In this document: positions 17,883 to 30,398 of the stretch, piece after piece
Position numbering within the stretch: position 1 is the stretch's first letter
Layout: each line of letters opens with the position of its first letter
NCBI RefSeq assembly: GCF_001552135.1
Contig: NZ_BCQP01000049.1
Location: 49,876-113,875, forward strand
Source of the DNA: Actinomadura chibensis NBRC 106107
GTDB taxonomy: Bacteria; Actinomycetota; Actinomycetes; Streptosporangiales; Streptosporangiaceae
Length of the DNA stretch: 64,000 bases
Direction of reading: 5' to 3'
Notes under the pieces: model-generated
What the model was told of the DNA's origin: nothing
The model's input: only the letters and a program-made list of their open reading frames with translations
Databases searched by the model: none
Position numbers and translations under genes: made by a program

Positions 17883-18570
17883 CGCGCCCGTTCGACCGCC
17901 CCACCCAGGCGTCCACGTCGTACCCCAGGTTCTCCCAGTAGCCGGGACGGACCCGATCCGTCAGCTCGATGCCACCGAGCCATTTCAGCGACTTGTAGCC
18001 GTACATGGGCGCCACGTAGAGGCGGGTGGGCCCGCCGTGATCGTGCGAGACGGGCTTGCCGTCCATCTGCGTCGCCACGAGGACGTCCCGCCTGCGCGCC
18101 TGGCTCAGCGTCAGCGACTCGGTGTAGACGCCGTCGAACGACGTGAACCGCACCGCGCGGGCCTGAGGCGACACTCCCACCGCGTCCAGGAGGTCGGGCA
18201 GGGCGACACCCACCCAGCGGACGTCCGGGACACGCCAGCCCGTCACGCACTGGAAGTCCTTGTCGAGCGCCGTCTGGGGGAACCCCGCCAGATCGGCCAT
18301 CCCGAAAGAGCGAGGCCTGTCGACAAGGCCACTAACGGTCACGCGATGGGTGGCGGCACTGTGCCGCTTCACACTCCCCGTGACCGAGTAGTAGCGAAAA
18401 CCGCCCGCCGCCGGGAGGACGTCCCCGATCGGCCCCGCCGGCGCCAGGGCGCGGCTCACTTTGTCTTGCAGAGATGCCCCCACGGCGACCCCCGCGACGC
18501 CGAGGCCGAGCATCCCGAGCACGACCCGCCGTCCGACGGGGCTGCCCTCCGCTCGTTCGTCCTCGTCCAC
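17866..18570 (-). CDS. Tat-exported sulfite-oxidase-family molybdopterin oxidoreductase
   Basis: 234 residues. GRRVVLGMLGLGVAGVAVG near residue 13 is a twin-arginine export signal or anchor. FQCVTGWRV places Cys108 as the likely molybdenum ligand, followed by GVALPDLLDAVGV, MDGKPVSHDHGGPTRLYV and YGYKSLKWLGGIELTD, all standard for the sulfite oxidase/MsrP fold. The cofactor is presumably loaded in the cytoplasm before export. The overlapping cytochrome b gene supports an MsrPQ-like envelope redox couple, possibly repairing oxidised methionine or reducing another S- or N-oxide; the substrate is unknown. Confidence 0.85.
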   Translation of the reverse strand: MDEDERAEGSPVGRRVVLGMLGLGVAGVAVGASLQDKVSRALAPAGPIGDVLPAAGGFRYYSVTGSVKRHSAATHRVTVSGLVDRPRSFGMADLAGFPQTALDKDFQCVTGWRVPDVRWVGVALPDLLDAVGVSPQARAVRFTSFDGVYTESLTLSQARRRDVLVATQMDGKPVSHDHGGPTRLYVAPMYGYKSLKWLGGIELTDRVRPGYWENLGYDVDAWVGRSNGRDDAPT

Positions 18571-18664
18571 GCTCCCATTCGAGCACCGTGGCCCTGGTCG
18601 CGCCAGGTTCCGGGGGTCCCCGTAAGACTTCTGACAGATCCGGGAGCGGCCCTAAGCTGGCCCC

Positions 18665-19246
18665 ATGGCCACGAAGGTACAACTCGCCCAGCGTCCCGAG
18701 GCCGATGAGCTGCTCGGACGCAGCCCGCTGGCCGCGCTGGTGGGCATGCTGCTCGACCAGCAGGTCCCGATGGAGTGGGCGTTCACCGGGCCCTACACCA
18801 TCGCCCAGCGGCTCGGCTCCGACGACCTGGACGCGCACGAGATCGCCGCCTACGACCCCGAGCGGTTCGCGGCGCTCCTGTCGGAGAAGCCCGCCGTCCA
18901 CCGGTACCCCGGATCCATGGCCAAACGGGTGCAGCAACTGTGCCAATACCTCGTGGAGAACTACGACGGGGACGCCGAGCGCGTGTGGAAGGGCGTCGAC
19001 AGCGGCAAAGAGCTGTTCAAGCGCCTCAACGGCCTCCCCGGGTACGGCAAGCAGAAGGCACAGATCTTCGTCGCCCTCCTGGGCAAGCAGTACGGCGTCC
19101 AGCCCGACGGCTGGCGTGAGGCCGCCGGCGCCTACGGGGAGCAGGGCTCTCACCGTTCCGTCGCCGACATCACCGGGCCCGAGTCGCTCGCGAAGGTCCG
19201 CGCCTTCAAGCAGGAGATGAAGTCCGCAGCCAAGAACGCCCGCTAG
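18665..19246 (+). CDS. HhH-GPD-type base excision repair protein
   Basis: 193 residues. LAALVGMLLDQQVPMEWAF near the N-terminus and LNGLPGYGKQKAQIFVALLG near residue 120 form the helix-hairpin-helix DNA-binding core of a small actinobacterial HhH-GPD family. There is no iron-sulfur cysteine set. The protein presumably removes damaged bases, but lesion specificity has not been read from sequence. It is divergent from the molybdopterin enzyme. The stop codon lies in the first copy of a 22-bp tandem duplication. Confidence 0.75.
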   Translation: MATKVQLAQRPEADELLGRSPLAALVGMLLDQQVPMEWAFTGPYTIAQRLGSDDLDAHEIAAYDPERFAALLSEKPAVHRYPGSMAKRVQQLCQYLVENYDGDAERVWKGVDSGKELFKRLNGLPGYGKQKAQIFVALLGKQYGVQPDGWREAAGAYGEQGSHRSVADITGPESLAKVRAFKQEMKSAAKNAR

Positions 19247-19284
19247 CCAAGACCCGCCAGCCTGCTAGCCAAGACCCGCCAGCC
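19242..19284 (+). repeat. 22-bp tandem duplication across the stop codon of the HhH-GPD gene
   Basis: GCTAGCCAAGACCCGCCAGC occurs twice, starting at 19242 and 19264; the first copy contains the TAG stop. A partial third copy (GGGTCCGCCAGCC) follows. The rest of 19285-19656 shows no gene. Confidence 0.9.
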
Positions 19285-19656
19285 AGGGTCCGCCAGCCGA
19301 GGCCGATGCGTCCCGGGATCGCCCCCGCACGTGCGGCCTCGCGTGCGCGGACGCGCCGAACCCGCCGAGTTGACGCCCTGTGACGCCCGATCGCCGTAAC
19401 ATCTCCTACTCGCCGTCCTCGCGGACCGCCTCCCCGTGTCCCCGGCGACGGTGCCCGAATCCGACCGTGTTCGCTTGGTGTCGAAGTGACGATGATGTTC
19501 ATCAGGGCTTCCGTCCACGGCGAACCATCGGGATGATGAATACCTGACTCCGACCGGTGTTGTGATGGAGGCGGGAGCGCTAGCCTGCTCCCATTCACTC
19601 ATAGTGATGAAAACTTGCCGCGCGGTACGGGACCCTCTGGGGCGGAGGTGTTGTCC

Positions 19657-21822
19657 ATGAGCACCGAGACGTCCGTCCCGCATCCTCGCGTCTCAGGGGT
19701 GGAGGGCCAGCCCATGGATGCGTCCGACGCCGCGCTGTACGCGACCCTGCTGACCGAGGCGCCCGCCGGGCTCGCCTTCTTCGACCGCGAGATGCGCTGC
19801 CGCAGGGCGAACGACGCCCTTGCCGCGCTACTGCGCGTGCCCGTCCGGGACTTGCAGAAGCGCAGACCCGGCGAGGTGCTGCCGGAGGCGCTCGCGACGG
19901 CCTTCGAGACGGCCCTGCGCAAGGTCATCGCCGAGGACCGCCCGCTCAGCGACCTCGACCTCGTCGTCCCGTCCGGCGGACCCGTCGCGCCGGCCGCCGC
20001 GCCCCCGCCGTCCGTCCCGACGGCCTCGCCCGACGCGTCGGGCGTGTCCACGGCGACCGAGGAGCGGATCCTCGCCTGCACCTGGCTGCCCGCCAGGGGC
20101 GCCGACGGCGAGCACGTCGGCGTCGTCCTGACCGCCCTGGACGTGACCGAGCGGCGCAGGGCCGAGGAGGTCATCCGCCGCAAGGAGCAGCGCTACCGCT
20201 CGCTCGTGGAGGCCAGCGCCCAGGTGGTCTGGGTCGCCGCGCCCGGCGGCGGCGTGATCGACGACGCGCCGGAGTGGCGGGCGATCACCGGCCAGACGCC
20301 GGACGACTACGCGGTCGGCGGCTGGCTCTCGGTGGTCCACCCGGAGGACCGTCCCCGCATCGAGGCCATCTGGACCGAGTGCGTCGACGAGAACCGGGTC
20401 TTCGAGACCAACTACCGGGTCCGCACCAAGAGCGGCACCTACCGGCACTTCGACGTACGGGCCGTGCCCATCTGGGAGGGCGACGCCGTCATCGAGTGGG
20501 TCGGCGCCAACACCGACGTCACCGGGCAGCGCGAGGCCGAGGAGATGCGCGGGCGGCTGACGGAGCAGCTCTCCGCGGCGGCGCTGCGCACGGCGCGGCT
20601 CCAGCAGGCCACCTCGATGCTCGCCGAGGCGCTGACCGTGTCGCAGGTCGTCCAGGTCATCACCGAGGTCGGACGGTCCGCCATCGGCGCCGACTACTCC
20701 GCCGTGGCCCTGCTCGACGACGACAAGCTCCGCCTCAGCATCGTCGGCCAGCCGGGCGCCGAGGGCGAGGCCGGGCTCGCCTCCCGCGACGAGATCAAGG
20801 TCAGCGACCAGACCGTGATGTCGGTGGCCGTGCGCGAGAGCCGTCCGTTTCTGGCCGAGCACCCCGACAGCCTGCGCCTGCAGCTCGGGCACGGAGAGCG
20901 CGACCTGTTCGCCCAGCACACGGAGGAACGCGCCTGGGTGGGTCTTCCGCTACTGGCGGCCGGTGCGCCCATAGGCGCGCTCCGGTTCTCGTTCACCCGC
21001 CCCAGGGAGATCACCGAGGAGGAGCGGGTCTTCCTGGAGGCGCTCGCCGGGCAGTGCGCCCTGGCCGTCGAACGAGCCCTCCTGTTCGAACGCGAGCACA
21101 AGACCGCGGAGGAGCTCCAGCGCAGCCTCCTTCCGAGCGACCTCCCGCAACTGCCCGGAATGGTGCTCGCGGCCCGGTACAACCCCGCCACGCGCCACGT
21201 CCAGGTGGGCGGCGACTGGTACGACGTGTTCCGGCTTCCCGACGACCGGCTCGCCGTGGCCGTCGGCGACGTCATGGGCAAGGGCGTCCTGGCGGCGGCC
21301 GGAATGGGACGCGTCCGCAACGCCCTGCGCGCCCTCGCCCTGAACGATCCGCGCCCCGCCGCCGTCCTCGCGGGCCTCGACCGCCTGTTCAGCGCGACCG
21401 AGGACGAAGAGCAGTTCACCACCGTGGCCTACGCGGTCATCGACCCCGAGACGGGCCACGGCGAGTTCAGCAACGCGGGTCATCCGCCGCCCCTCCTGAT
21501 CTCTCCGGACACGCCCGCGCGGGTCAGCACGCGCGAGCCCGGGACTCCCCTCGGCTGGCCGAGCCAGCGACAGCAGACAAGTTTTTCCATCGAGACCGGC
21601 AACACTGTGGTGTTCTATTCCGATGGACTTGTGGAGAACCGTAGGCGTGGGGTGGACGCCGGGCTGGAGGAGCTTGTCGCCGTGGCCGCGGACGCCCCAC
21701 CTGAAGTGGTAGGAGATCCCGAAAGACTCGTCGACTTCCTGGTCGATCGGATGCTTGCCGGGTATGAGCAGGTAGACGATGTGACCGTGCTTGCCCTGCA
21801 CGTCCCGCCCAAGTCCGGGTGA
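19657..21822 (+). CDS. PAS-PAS-GAF-SpoIIE serine phosphatase (RsbU-like)
   Basis: 721 residues from the ATG at 19657, with GGAGG 8 nt upstream. Residues about 15-160 form a PAS domain (EAPAGLAFFDREMRCRRAND), about 175-295 a second PAS (RSLVEASAQVVWVA, HPEDRPRIEAI), about 320-480 a GAF domain, and about 490-715 a PP2C/SpoIIE phosphatase (LQRSLLP, GGDWYDVFRLPDDRLAVAVGDVMGKG, NAGHPPPLLI). The Asp residues of GGDWYD and VGDVMG bind the metals. Such proteins dephosphorylate anti-anti-sigma factors in partner-switching; it lies about 250 bp upstream of the principal sigma factor gene. No partner is adjacent, though an RsbW-like kinase lies at 53.8 kb. Confidence 0.9.
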   Translation: MSTETSVPHPRVSGVEGQPMDASDAALYATLLTEAPAGLAFFDREMRCRRANDALAALLRVPVRDLQKRRPGEVLPEALATAFETALRKVIAEDRPLSDLDLVVPSGGPVAPAAAPPPSVPTASPDASGVSTATEERILACTWLPARGADGEHVGVVLTALDVTERRRAEEVIRRKEQRYRSLVEASAQVVWVAAPGGGVIDDAPEWRAITGQTPDDYAVGGWLSVVHPEDRPRIEAIWTECVDENRVFETNYRVRTKSGTYRHFDVRAVPIWEGDAVIEWVGANTDVTGQREAEEMRGRLTEQLSAAALRTARLQQATSMLAEALTVSQVVQVITEVGRSAIGADYSAVALLDDDKLRLSIVGQPGAEGEAGLASRDEIKVSDQTVMSVAVRESRPFLAEHPDSLRLQLGHGERDLFAQHTEERAWVGLPLLAAGAPIGALRFSFTRPREITEEERVFLEALAGQCALAVERALLFEREHKTAEELQRSLLPSDLPQLPGMVLAARYNPATRHVQVGGDWYDVFRLPDDRLAVAVGDVMGKGVLAAAGMGRVRNALRALALNDPRPAAVLAGLDRLFSATEDEEQFTTVAYAVIDPETGHGEFSNAGHPPPLLISPDTPARVSTREPGTPLGWPSQRQQTSFSIETGNTVVFYSDGLVENRRRGVDAGLEELVAVAADAPPEVVGDPERLVDFLVDRMLAGYEQVDDVTVLALHVPPKSG

Positions 21823-22076
21823 CGCCCGCCGGCAACGGCCGAAGAATCGCGTCGCGCGTACGAAGGACCGTCCCGCGCCCTCTAAGGTGGAGAGTTACCG
21901 GGTAGGACCTCCAAGGCGGAATGCGCAGCAGTGCCAGAATGCTTGACCCAGAGAGAGCGGGTACGCTGCGGTCCCGCACCGGGAGGTTCGTTCCGTGTGT
22001 GGTCCCACCCAGTGTGAGGCCGGGCCCGTCAGGGCACTTGGGTCAGCCAAGCCACACGTTCGTTCGAGAGGTATTT

Positions 22077-23753
<1,677 letters not shown>

Positions 23754-23784
23754 CGCGCCTGACTCGACCGATTGGTACGCGACC

Positions 23785-23814
23785 GCGGGGCCCCTTCTCC
23801 GGAAGGGGCCCCGC
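23785..23814. terminator. Bidirectional terminator between hrdB and yaaA
   Basis: A 13-bp perfect inverted repeat (GCGGGGCCCCTTC / GAAGGGGCCCCGC) with a TCCG loop lies between converging genes. No T-run follows, as is common in high-GC actinomycetes. Confidence 0.85.
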
Positions 23815-23838
23815 TGCGTGCCGCCCGGCCGCGATCCG

Positions 23839-24591
23839 TCAGTCGTGCAGGACGATGTCCAGGTTCGCGCCGTTGAGCTCGGCGGTGTGCCCCAGCCCGG
23901 CGACGATCTTGAGGAGCTGATCCGGGGTGCGGGGCGAGGCGCCCGCCTTGAGCAGGTCGTGCGCGACCTGCCCGCGGGTCGCCTTGGCCATGTGGCTGAC
24001 CACGGTCCGCTTGGGGACGCCGCCGACGAGCCGCTCCCGGAACACCCGCACCGCCACGGCCGGGCCGGGCGCCTTCCACACGGCCGCGTACGGCCCCGAG
24101 CGCATGTCGACGACCAGGTCGTCGTCCAGGCGCAGGGCCTTGCGCATGGGCGGGCGCCAGAGCGTCCCCAGACGGCCGGCAGGGGGCAGCGAGACCGCCA
24201 TGGCGAGCCGGTACGGCGGGACGCGGTCGGTGAGCCGCAGAGCGCCCCACAGCCCCGAGAAGACGATGATCTGCTCGGCGGCGGCCTCGGCGGCGTCGGC
24301 GTCCAGGTCGGCGAGCCTCAGGTTGTCGTAGAGGACGCCGGTGTAGAGCCGCGCGGCGGGCAGGGTCGGGGCCTCGCGCAGGGCGAGGTTGCGGGCCAGG
24401 GCCTCGTCCGCCTGGCCGGGCGGGAGGGCGAGCACCTCCGACGCGTTCTTCCGCTTGCTCGCCCGCGTCAGGGCCTTCAGGACGCGCTCGCGCACGGGGT
24501 TGAGGCCGGGGAAGCTGAGCGACCCCAGGTCGAGGGGCGGACCGTCCCCGTCGCTAGCCTTCTTCTCCGACGGCGGCAGCAGGATGTGCAC
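23839..24591 (-). CDS. yaaA: Peroxide stress protein YaaA family
   Basis: 250 residues. HILLPPSEKKA at the N-terminus and VVDMRSGPYAAVW and VVSHMAKATRGQVAHDLL further on are the family signatures. YaaA in E. coli limits free intracellular iron and so oxidative DNA damage under peroxide stress; the fold binds DNA. Its start lies only 23 bp from that of the divergent acetyltransferase, so promoters must overlap or lie within the coding regions. Confidence 0.9.
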   Translation of the reverse strand: MHILLPPSEKKASDGDGPPLDLGSLSFPGLNPVRERVLKALTRASKRKNASEVLALPPGQADEALARNLALREAPTLPAARLYTGVLYDNLRLADLDADAAEAAAEQIIVFSGLWGALRLTDRVPPYRLAMAVSLPPAGRLGTLWRPPMRKALRLDDDLVVDMRSGPYAAVWKAPGPAVAVRVFRERLVGGVPKRTVVSHMAKATRGQVAHDLLKAGASPRTPDQLLKIVAGLGHTAELNGANLDIVLHD

Positions 24592-24614
24592 GATCCCCCC
24601 GAAAGCGGTGGCTG

Positions 24615-25346
24615 ATGGAGCGGTTTCCCGAGGTCGGACGGCTGGTCGCCGAGGCGTGGCCCGCGCCGTCCAATCAGGATATGGGCGGCTGGCTGCTCCG
24701 GCATGCGGGAGGCGTCACCAAGCGGGCCAACTCCGTCCTGCCCTTGGGTGACCCGGGGGACGTGGGGCACGCCGTCGATCAGGCGGAGCGCTTCTACACG
24801 GCGCTGCGCCTGCCGACCGTGTTCTCGATCGACGCCCAGGCGAAGCCCGCGGAACTGGACGGGTTCCTGGAGGCGCGCGGTTACGAGCTGGTGGATCCGA
24901 CGCTCGCCATGGTGGCGGCCCTACCGGACGTTCACGAGCGGGACGGTGTGCGGATCGCCGACACGCCGTCCACGGAATGGCTGGACCTCTGGTGGTCCGT
25001 GGACGGCCGCTACGGTCACGAGCTCCCGATGGCGGAGCGGATCCTCACCGGCATACGGGCGGGGTACGCGTCCCTGGACGGCGTCGCCGTCGGCCGTGCC
25101 GTCCCCCAGGGGGAGTGGCTCGGCGTGTACGCGATGGCCGTCGCGCCGGACGCGCGCAGACGCGGCCTGGGACGGCGCGTCCTGCGGGCACTCCTCGCGT
25201 GGGGACGGGGCCAGGGATGCGAACGCGCGTACCTGGTCGTCGTCGAACGGAACGCCCCGGCGGTCGCCATGTACGAGGCGGAGGGCTTCGAGCGGGCCGG
25301 GATCTACCACTATCGAGTGAAGAATACGACCGTCGACTCACAATGA
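24615..25346 (+). CDS. GNAT-family N-acetyltransferase
   Basis: 243 residues. The N-terminal third (GGWLLRHAGGVTKRANSVLP) is typical of a two-domain GNAT subgroup. The C-terminal half holds the acetyl-CoA site: LGVYAMAVAPDARRRGLGRRVL is motif A with the R/Q-x-x-G-x-G/A pyrophosphate loop, then NAPAVAMYEAEGFE. The acceptor is unknown. It is divergent from yaaA with only 23 bp between start codons and is followed by a strong terminator hairpin. Confidence 0.85.
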   Translation: MERFPEVGRLVAEAWPAPSNQDMGGWLLRHAGGVTKRANSVLPLGDPGDVGHAVDQAERFYTALRLPTVFSIDAQAKPAELDGFLEARGYELVDPTLAMVAALPDVHERDGVRIADTPSTEWLDLWWSVDGRYGHELPMAERILTGIRAGYASLDGVAVGRAVPQGEWLGVYAMAVAPDARRRGLGRRVLRALLAWGRGQGCERAYLVVVERNAPAVAMYEAEGFERAGIYHYRVKNTTVDSQ

Positions 25347-25396
25347 GTGATCAGACAATTACTCTGTGAAGTCATTGTGTTCCCGTCAGGGAATGC

Positions 25397-25430
25397 GAAC
25401 GGCGGCCACCGTTTCCGGTGGCCGCCGTTC
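25397..25430. terminator. Terminator hairpin (15-bp perfect stem)
   Basis: GAACGGCGGCCACCG and CGGTGGCCGCCGTTC pair perfectly around TTTC. It lies between the converging acetyltransferase and zinc-ribbon genes and probably serves both. Confidence 0.88.
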
Positions 25431-25452
25431 ATCGGGCCCTGTCTATGGGGAA

Positions 25453-25683
25453 CTACCGCTCCTCGACCGGGGCGGAGGCCGGGGTTTCGTTGAGCCGGTC
25501 GGTCTCGTCCTGGATGTCGGCCCCGTTGGCGCGGAGAGCCTCTGCGTACTTGCGCCCGTGGTGGGCACAGAACAGAAGGTCGCCGCCGCCTACAAGGACT
25601 GCACGGACGTAGGCCTGAGCGCCGCAGCGGTCGCAGCGGTCTGCGACGGACAACGGCTTGGTTGGGGCAAGGGCTCCAGTCAC
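25453..25683 (-). CDS. Small zinc-ribbon protein, DUF7455 type
   Basis: 76 residues. ADRCDRCGAQAYVRAVL and LLFCAHHGRKYAEAL give a CxxC...CxxH metal site. This short family is very widely conserved in actinobacteria and often sits close to the principal sigma factor gene, as here. Its function is unknown to me. A role in RNA polymerase or ribosome biology is a guess from conservation and position only. Confidence 0.85.
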   Translation of the reverse strand: MTGALAPTKPLSVADRCDRCGAQAYVRAVLVGGGDLLFCAHHGRKYAEALRANGADIQDETDRLNETPASAPVEER

Positions 25684-25817
25684 GGCACCTTCCTCATGCT
25701 CGGGGTCGGTACTTAGGACAACATCTAACCCGACGCTGACGTTCCCAACCTGGTTCTTCGTACGCCCACAGCAGAATGGCCCAATTAGTGACTGACGTCA
25801 CAGCGGGCAACATCGCC

Positions 25818-26885
25818 TCAAGCGGCGTCCCACCGGAACAAACGCATGGCTATCAGGGTGCCTACCACCGCGACACCCAGCAGAACGCCGATTTGCGGCA
25901 GCGCGGACATCGGGCCTAGGCCGCGTCCCATCACGTTCAGCATCCCGTCGTTCAGGTAGCGCAGGGGGAAGATGTACGACAGGCCCTTGAGCCAGGTCGG
26001 TGCGTCGTCCAGGGGGAAGAACGAACCGCCCAGGAACGCCATCGGCAGGACGACCAACTGCGTCACCGCCTGAGCCGTCTCCTGCGTCTTGGCCCACGCG
26101 CCGATCAGCATGCCGATCGCCAGGAAGGCCAGCACCCCCGACAGGACCATCGGGATCGCCATCCACCACGAGCCCCCGAGCTGCAACCCGAACATGGGCA
26201 GCTGGGCCACCAGGACGAACAGCGCGAACTGCACGAGCGCCACGGCCAGGCTGACCGCGACACGCGCGGCGAACACGGTGGGGATCGGGGCGGGGGAGAG
26301 CTGGAGCCGGCGCAGGATGCCCTTCGTCCGCCACGTCACCAGCGTCTGGGAGGCGCCGAAGACGCCCGCCGACGCCAGGGCCCACCCCAGCAGGCTGGGC
26401 GTGAAGAACTGGATGGCCTTGAGCGAGTCGTCCTCGACCTGCTGGTTGGTCACCTTGTACGCGGGCGGCTTGCCGGTGGCGGCGAGGTTGGCCGACTGGA
26501 CGATCGAGTCCATCAGGCCGCGCACGGTCCCCGACTTGACCTGGTCGGCGGCCGAGTAGTGGACGACGAGCTCCGGTCCGTGCTGCTCGATGACCGCGTC
26601 CGCGTCGCCCTTCTCCACCTTGCGCAGGGCGTCGGCGCGGTCGGACGTCTTGGTCACCTTCATGACCTTGGACAGGTCGCCGTGGGCGACGGCCTGGTCC
26701 AGGACGACCGACGGGCCGACCTCCAGCACCTTGACCTTCGACGTGGTCTGGTGGCCGAAGATGCCCCCGAACACGACCAGGAACATGAGCGGGAACAGGA
26801 CCGTGAAGAAGAGCGCCGTCCGGTCCCTGCGGAAGCCCAGGAACATGGCCCGGGACAGGCTCTTGAAACTCTCGAACGTGCTCAC
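25818..26885 (-). CDS. ABC-2 type exporter permease
   Basis: 355 residues from a GTG at 26885 overlapping the ATPase stop (GTGA). One membrane helix near residues 25-45 (ALFFTVLFPLMFLVVFGGIF) precedes a large outer domain of about 130 residues. Five further helices include GWALASAGVFGASQTLVTWR and VLPMAFLGGSFFPLDDAPTW, the latter typical of DrrB/ABC-2 transporters. With the upstream ATPase it forms an exporter for a drug, lipid or other compound. It has no dedicated neighbour that would name the substrate. Confidence 0.88.
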   Translation of the reverse strand: MSTFESFKSLSRAMFLGFRRDRTALFFTVLFPLMFLVVFGGIFGHQTTSKVKVLEVGPSVVLDQAVAHGDLSKVMKVTKTSDRADALRKVEKGDADAVIEQHGPELVVHYSAADQVKSGTVRGLMDSIVQSANLAATGKPPAYKVTNQQVEDDSLKAIQFFTPSLLGWALASAGVFGASQTLVTWRTKGILRRLQLSPAPIPTVFAARVAVSLAVALVQFALFVLVAQLPMFGLQLGGSWWMAIPMVLSGVLAFLAIGMLIGAWAKTQETAQAVTQLVVLPMAFLGGSFFPLDDAPTWLKGLSYIFPLRYLNDGMLNVMGRGLGPMSALPQIGVLLGVAVVGTLIAMRLFRWDAA

Positions 26886-27784
26886 GCCCTGTACTCCCGT
26901 CCGGTGAGCTCCAGGAAGACGTCCTCCAGCGTCGCCCCGTGGATCTGGACGCCGTCCAGGGCGTCCTTGGCGGCCATCGCGGCGATGACCGCGGAGGGGT
27001 CGCGGGTGGTGATGATCAGCGAGACGCCGTCGTCGGCGGCGTCGTCCGCGCCGGGCAGGAGCCGCGCGTCCGCCACCGTGAGGACGCCGGTGGCCACGCT
27101 GATCCGCGCGGGGGCGTCCAGGCCGCGTACCAGCGTCGCGGGCGGGCCCAGTTGGAGGATCCGGCCCGCGTCCATGATGGCGACGCGGTCGCAGAGGCTC
27201 TCCGCCTCGTCCATGTAGTGGGTGGTGAGGACGATCGTGCGTCCCTCCGTGTTGATCTCCCGCAGGACGTCCCACAGGTTGCGCCTAGCCTGCGGGTCCA
27301 GTGCGGCGGTCGGCTCGTCCAGGAACACGAGTTCCGGGTCGTGCACGAGCGCGCACGCGATGGACAGGCGCTGCGCCTGCCCGCCCGACAGCTTCTCCAC
27401 CCGGACGTCGGCCTTGTCGCCGAGCCCCACCAGGTCGAGCATCGCGTCCGCCTTCTTGGAGGCGACGCCGTACAGGGAGCCGAACGTCCGCAGTTGTTCG
27501 CGCGCGGTGAGCCGCTCGAAGAAGGACGACGCCTGCAACTGGACGCCGATCCGGGGGAGCAGCTTGGAGTTCCGCGGCCATGGGGGCAGGCCGAGCACGG
27601 ACACGTCCCCCTCGTCGGCCTCCCGCAACCCCTCGATGATCTCCAGGGTCGTGGTCTTGCCCGCGCCGTTCGGGCCGAGGATGCCGAAGAACTCGCCCTC
27701 CTCGACCCCGAACGTCACCCCGTCCACGGCCCGGACGTCCCCGTAACGCTTGCGGAGGCCCGTGACCTCGATCGTTTGAGCCAT
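26882..27784 (-). CDS. ABC transporter ATP-binding protein (DrrA-like)
   Basis: 300 residues from the ATG at 27784 (MAQTIEVTGLRKRYG); an ATG nine codons upstream is in frame, and neither start has a clear ribosome site. Walker A is GPNGAGKTT near 40, the signature motif is LSGGQAQRL, Walker B LVFLDEPTAALD, and the switch His lies in VLTTHYMDEAE. It powers the coupled ABC-2 permease. The C-terminal ~80 residues form the DUF4162-like tail seen in drug-export ATPases. Confidence 0.9.
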   Translation of the reverse strand: MAQTIEVTGLRKRYGDVRAVDGVTFGVEEGEFFGILGPNGAGKTTTLEIIEGLREADEGDVSVLGLPPWPRNSKLLPRIGVQLQASSFFERLTAREQLRTFGSLYGVASKKADAMLDLVGLGDKADVRVEKLSGGQAQRLSIACALVHDPELVFLDEPTAALDPQARRNLWDVLREINTEGRTIVLTTHYMDEAESLCDRVAIMDAGRILQLGPPATLVRGLDAPARISVATGVLTVADARLLPGADDAADDGVSLIITTRDPSAVIAAMAAKDALDGVQIHGATLEDVFLELTGREYRA

Positions 27785-27996
27785 GCGGAGGACGATAGGG
27801 AAGCCGCGCATCACCGCACACCCACCTAAAGGTGGACGTTCGGGTCTAGATGCCGGAGCGCGGTAGCCTGGCGAGTCGACCGGGTCCGCCGCGCCGGGCG
27901 TGCCGGAACGTCCGCGGCGGCGAGCCTTTCGGAGGATTGTCGGTGGCCGGGGGTACCCTTCTGCCGACCGTCCCACCCCCGAGGAGCGCACGCACG

Positions 27997-30087
<2,091 letters not shown>

Positions 30088-30398
30088 CCGGCGGCGACGG
30101 CGCGGCGCCCACCCCGGCGGTCAGCGCGGCGTCCGCGCTGGTGTCCGGCCGGGCGTGTCCACCCGGCGGTGGAGAAGGCGAACTCCAGCCGAGCGCCGAT
30201 CCGTCCGCCGCCCGCGTTCCCTAGCGTCGGACGCATGAACGCGCAGGGCAGCACGCGCCCCGCCCGCACCGTCCCACGGTGCGCGGACGGGCGCACACGG
30301 CACACGGTGATCGTCGGTCTCCACCGGGACGGCCCCGCCGGGCGGCGTCCCGGTTTGGGACGGACCGCGCACCGGCCCGCAGCGGTTAGCGTCATACC
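30088..30398. other. Intergenic region without a credible gene
   Basis: 311 bp between parE and the sensor kinase. Short frames exist, including an ATG at 30235, but they are Pro/Arg-rich without family-like content. No strong hairpin or operator was seen. Confidence 0.5.

Noticed and set aside
21943..21967. TTGACC...TACGCT as an hrdB promoter
   Set aside because: The spacer is only 13 nt, too short for a sigma-70-type promoter.
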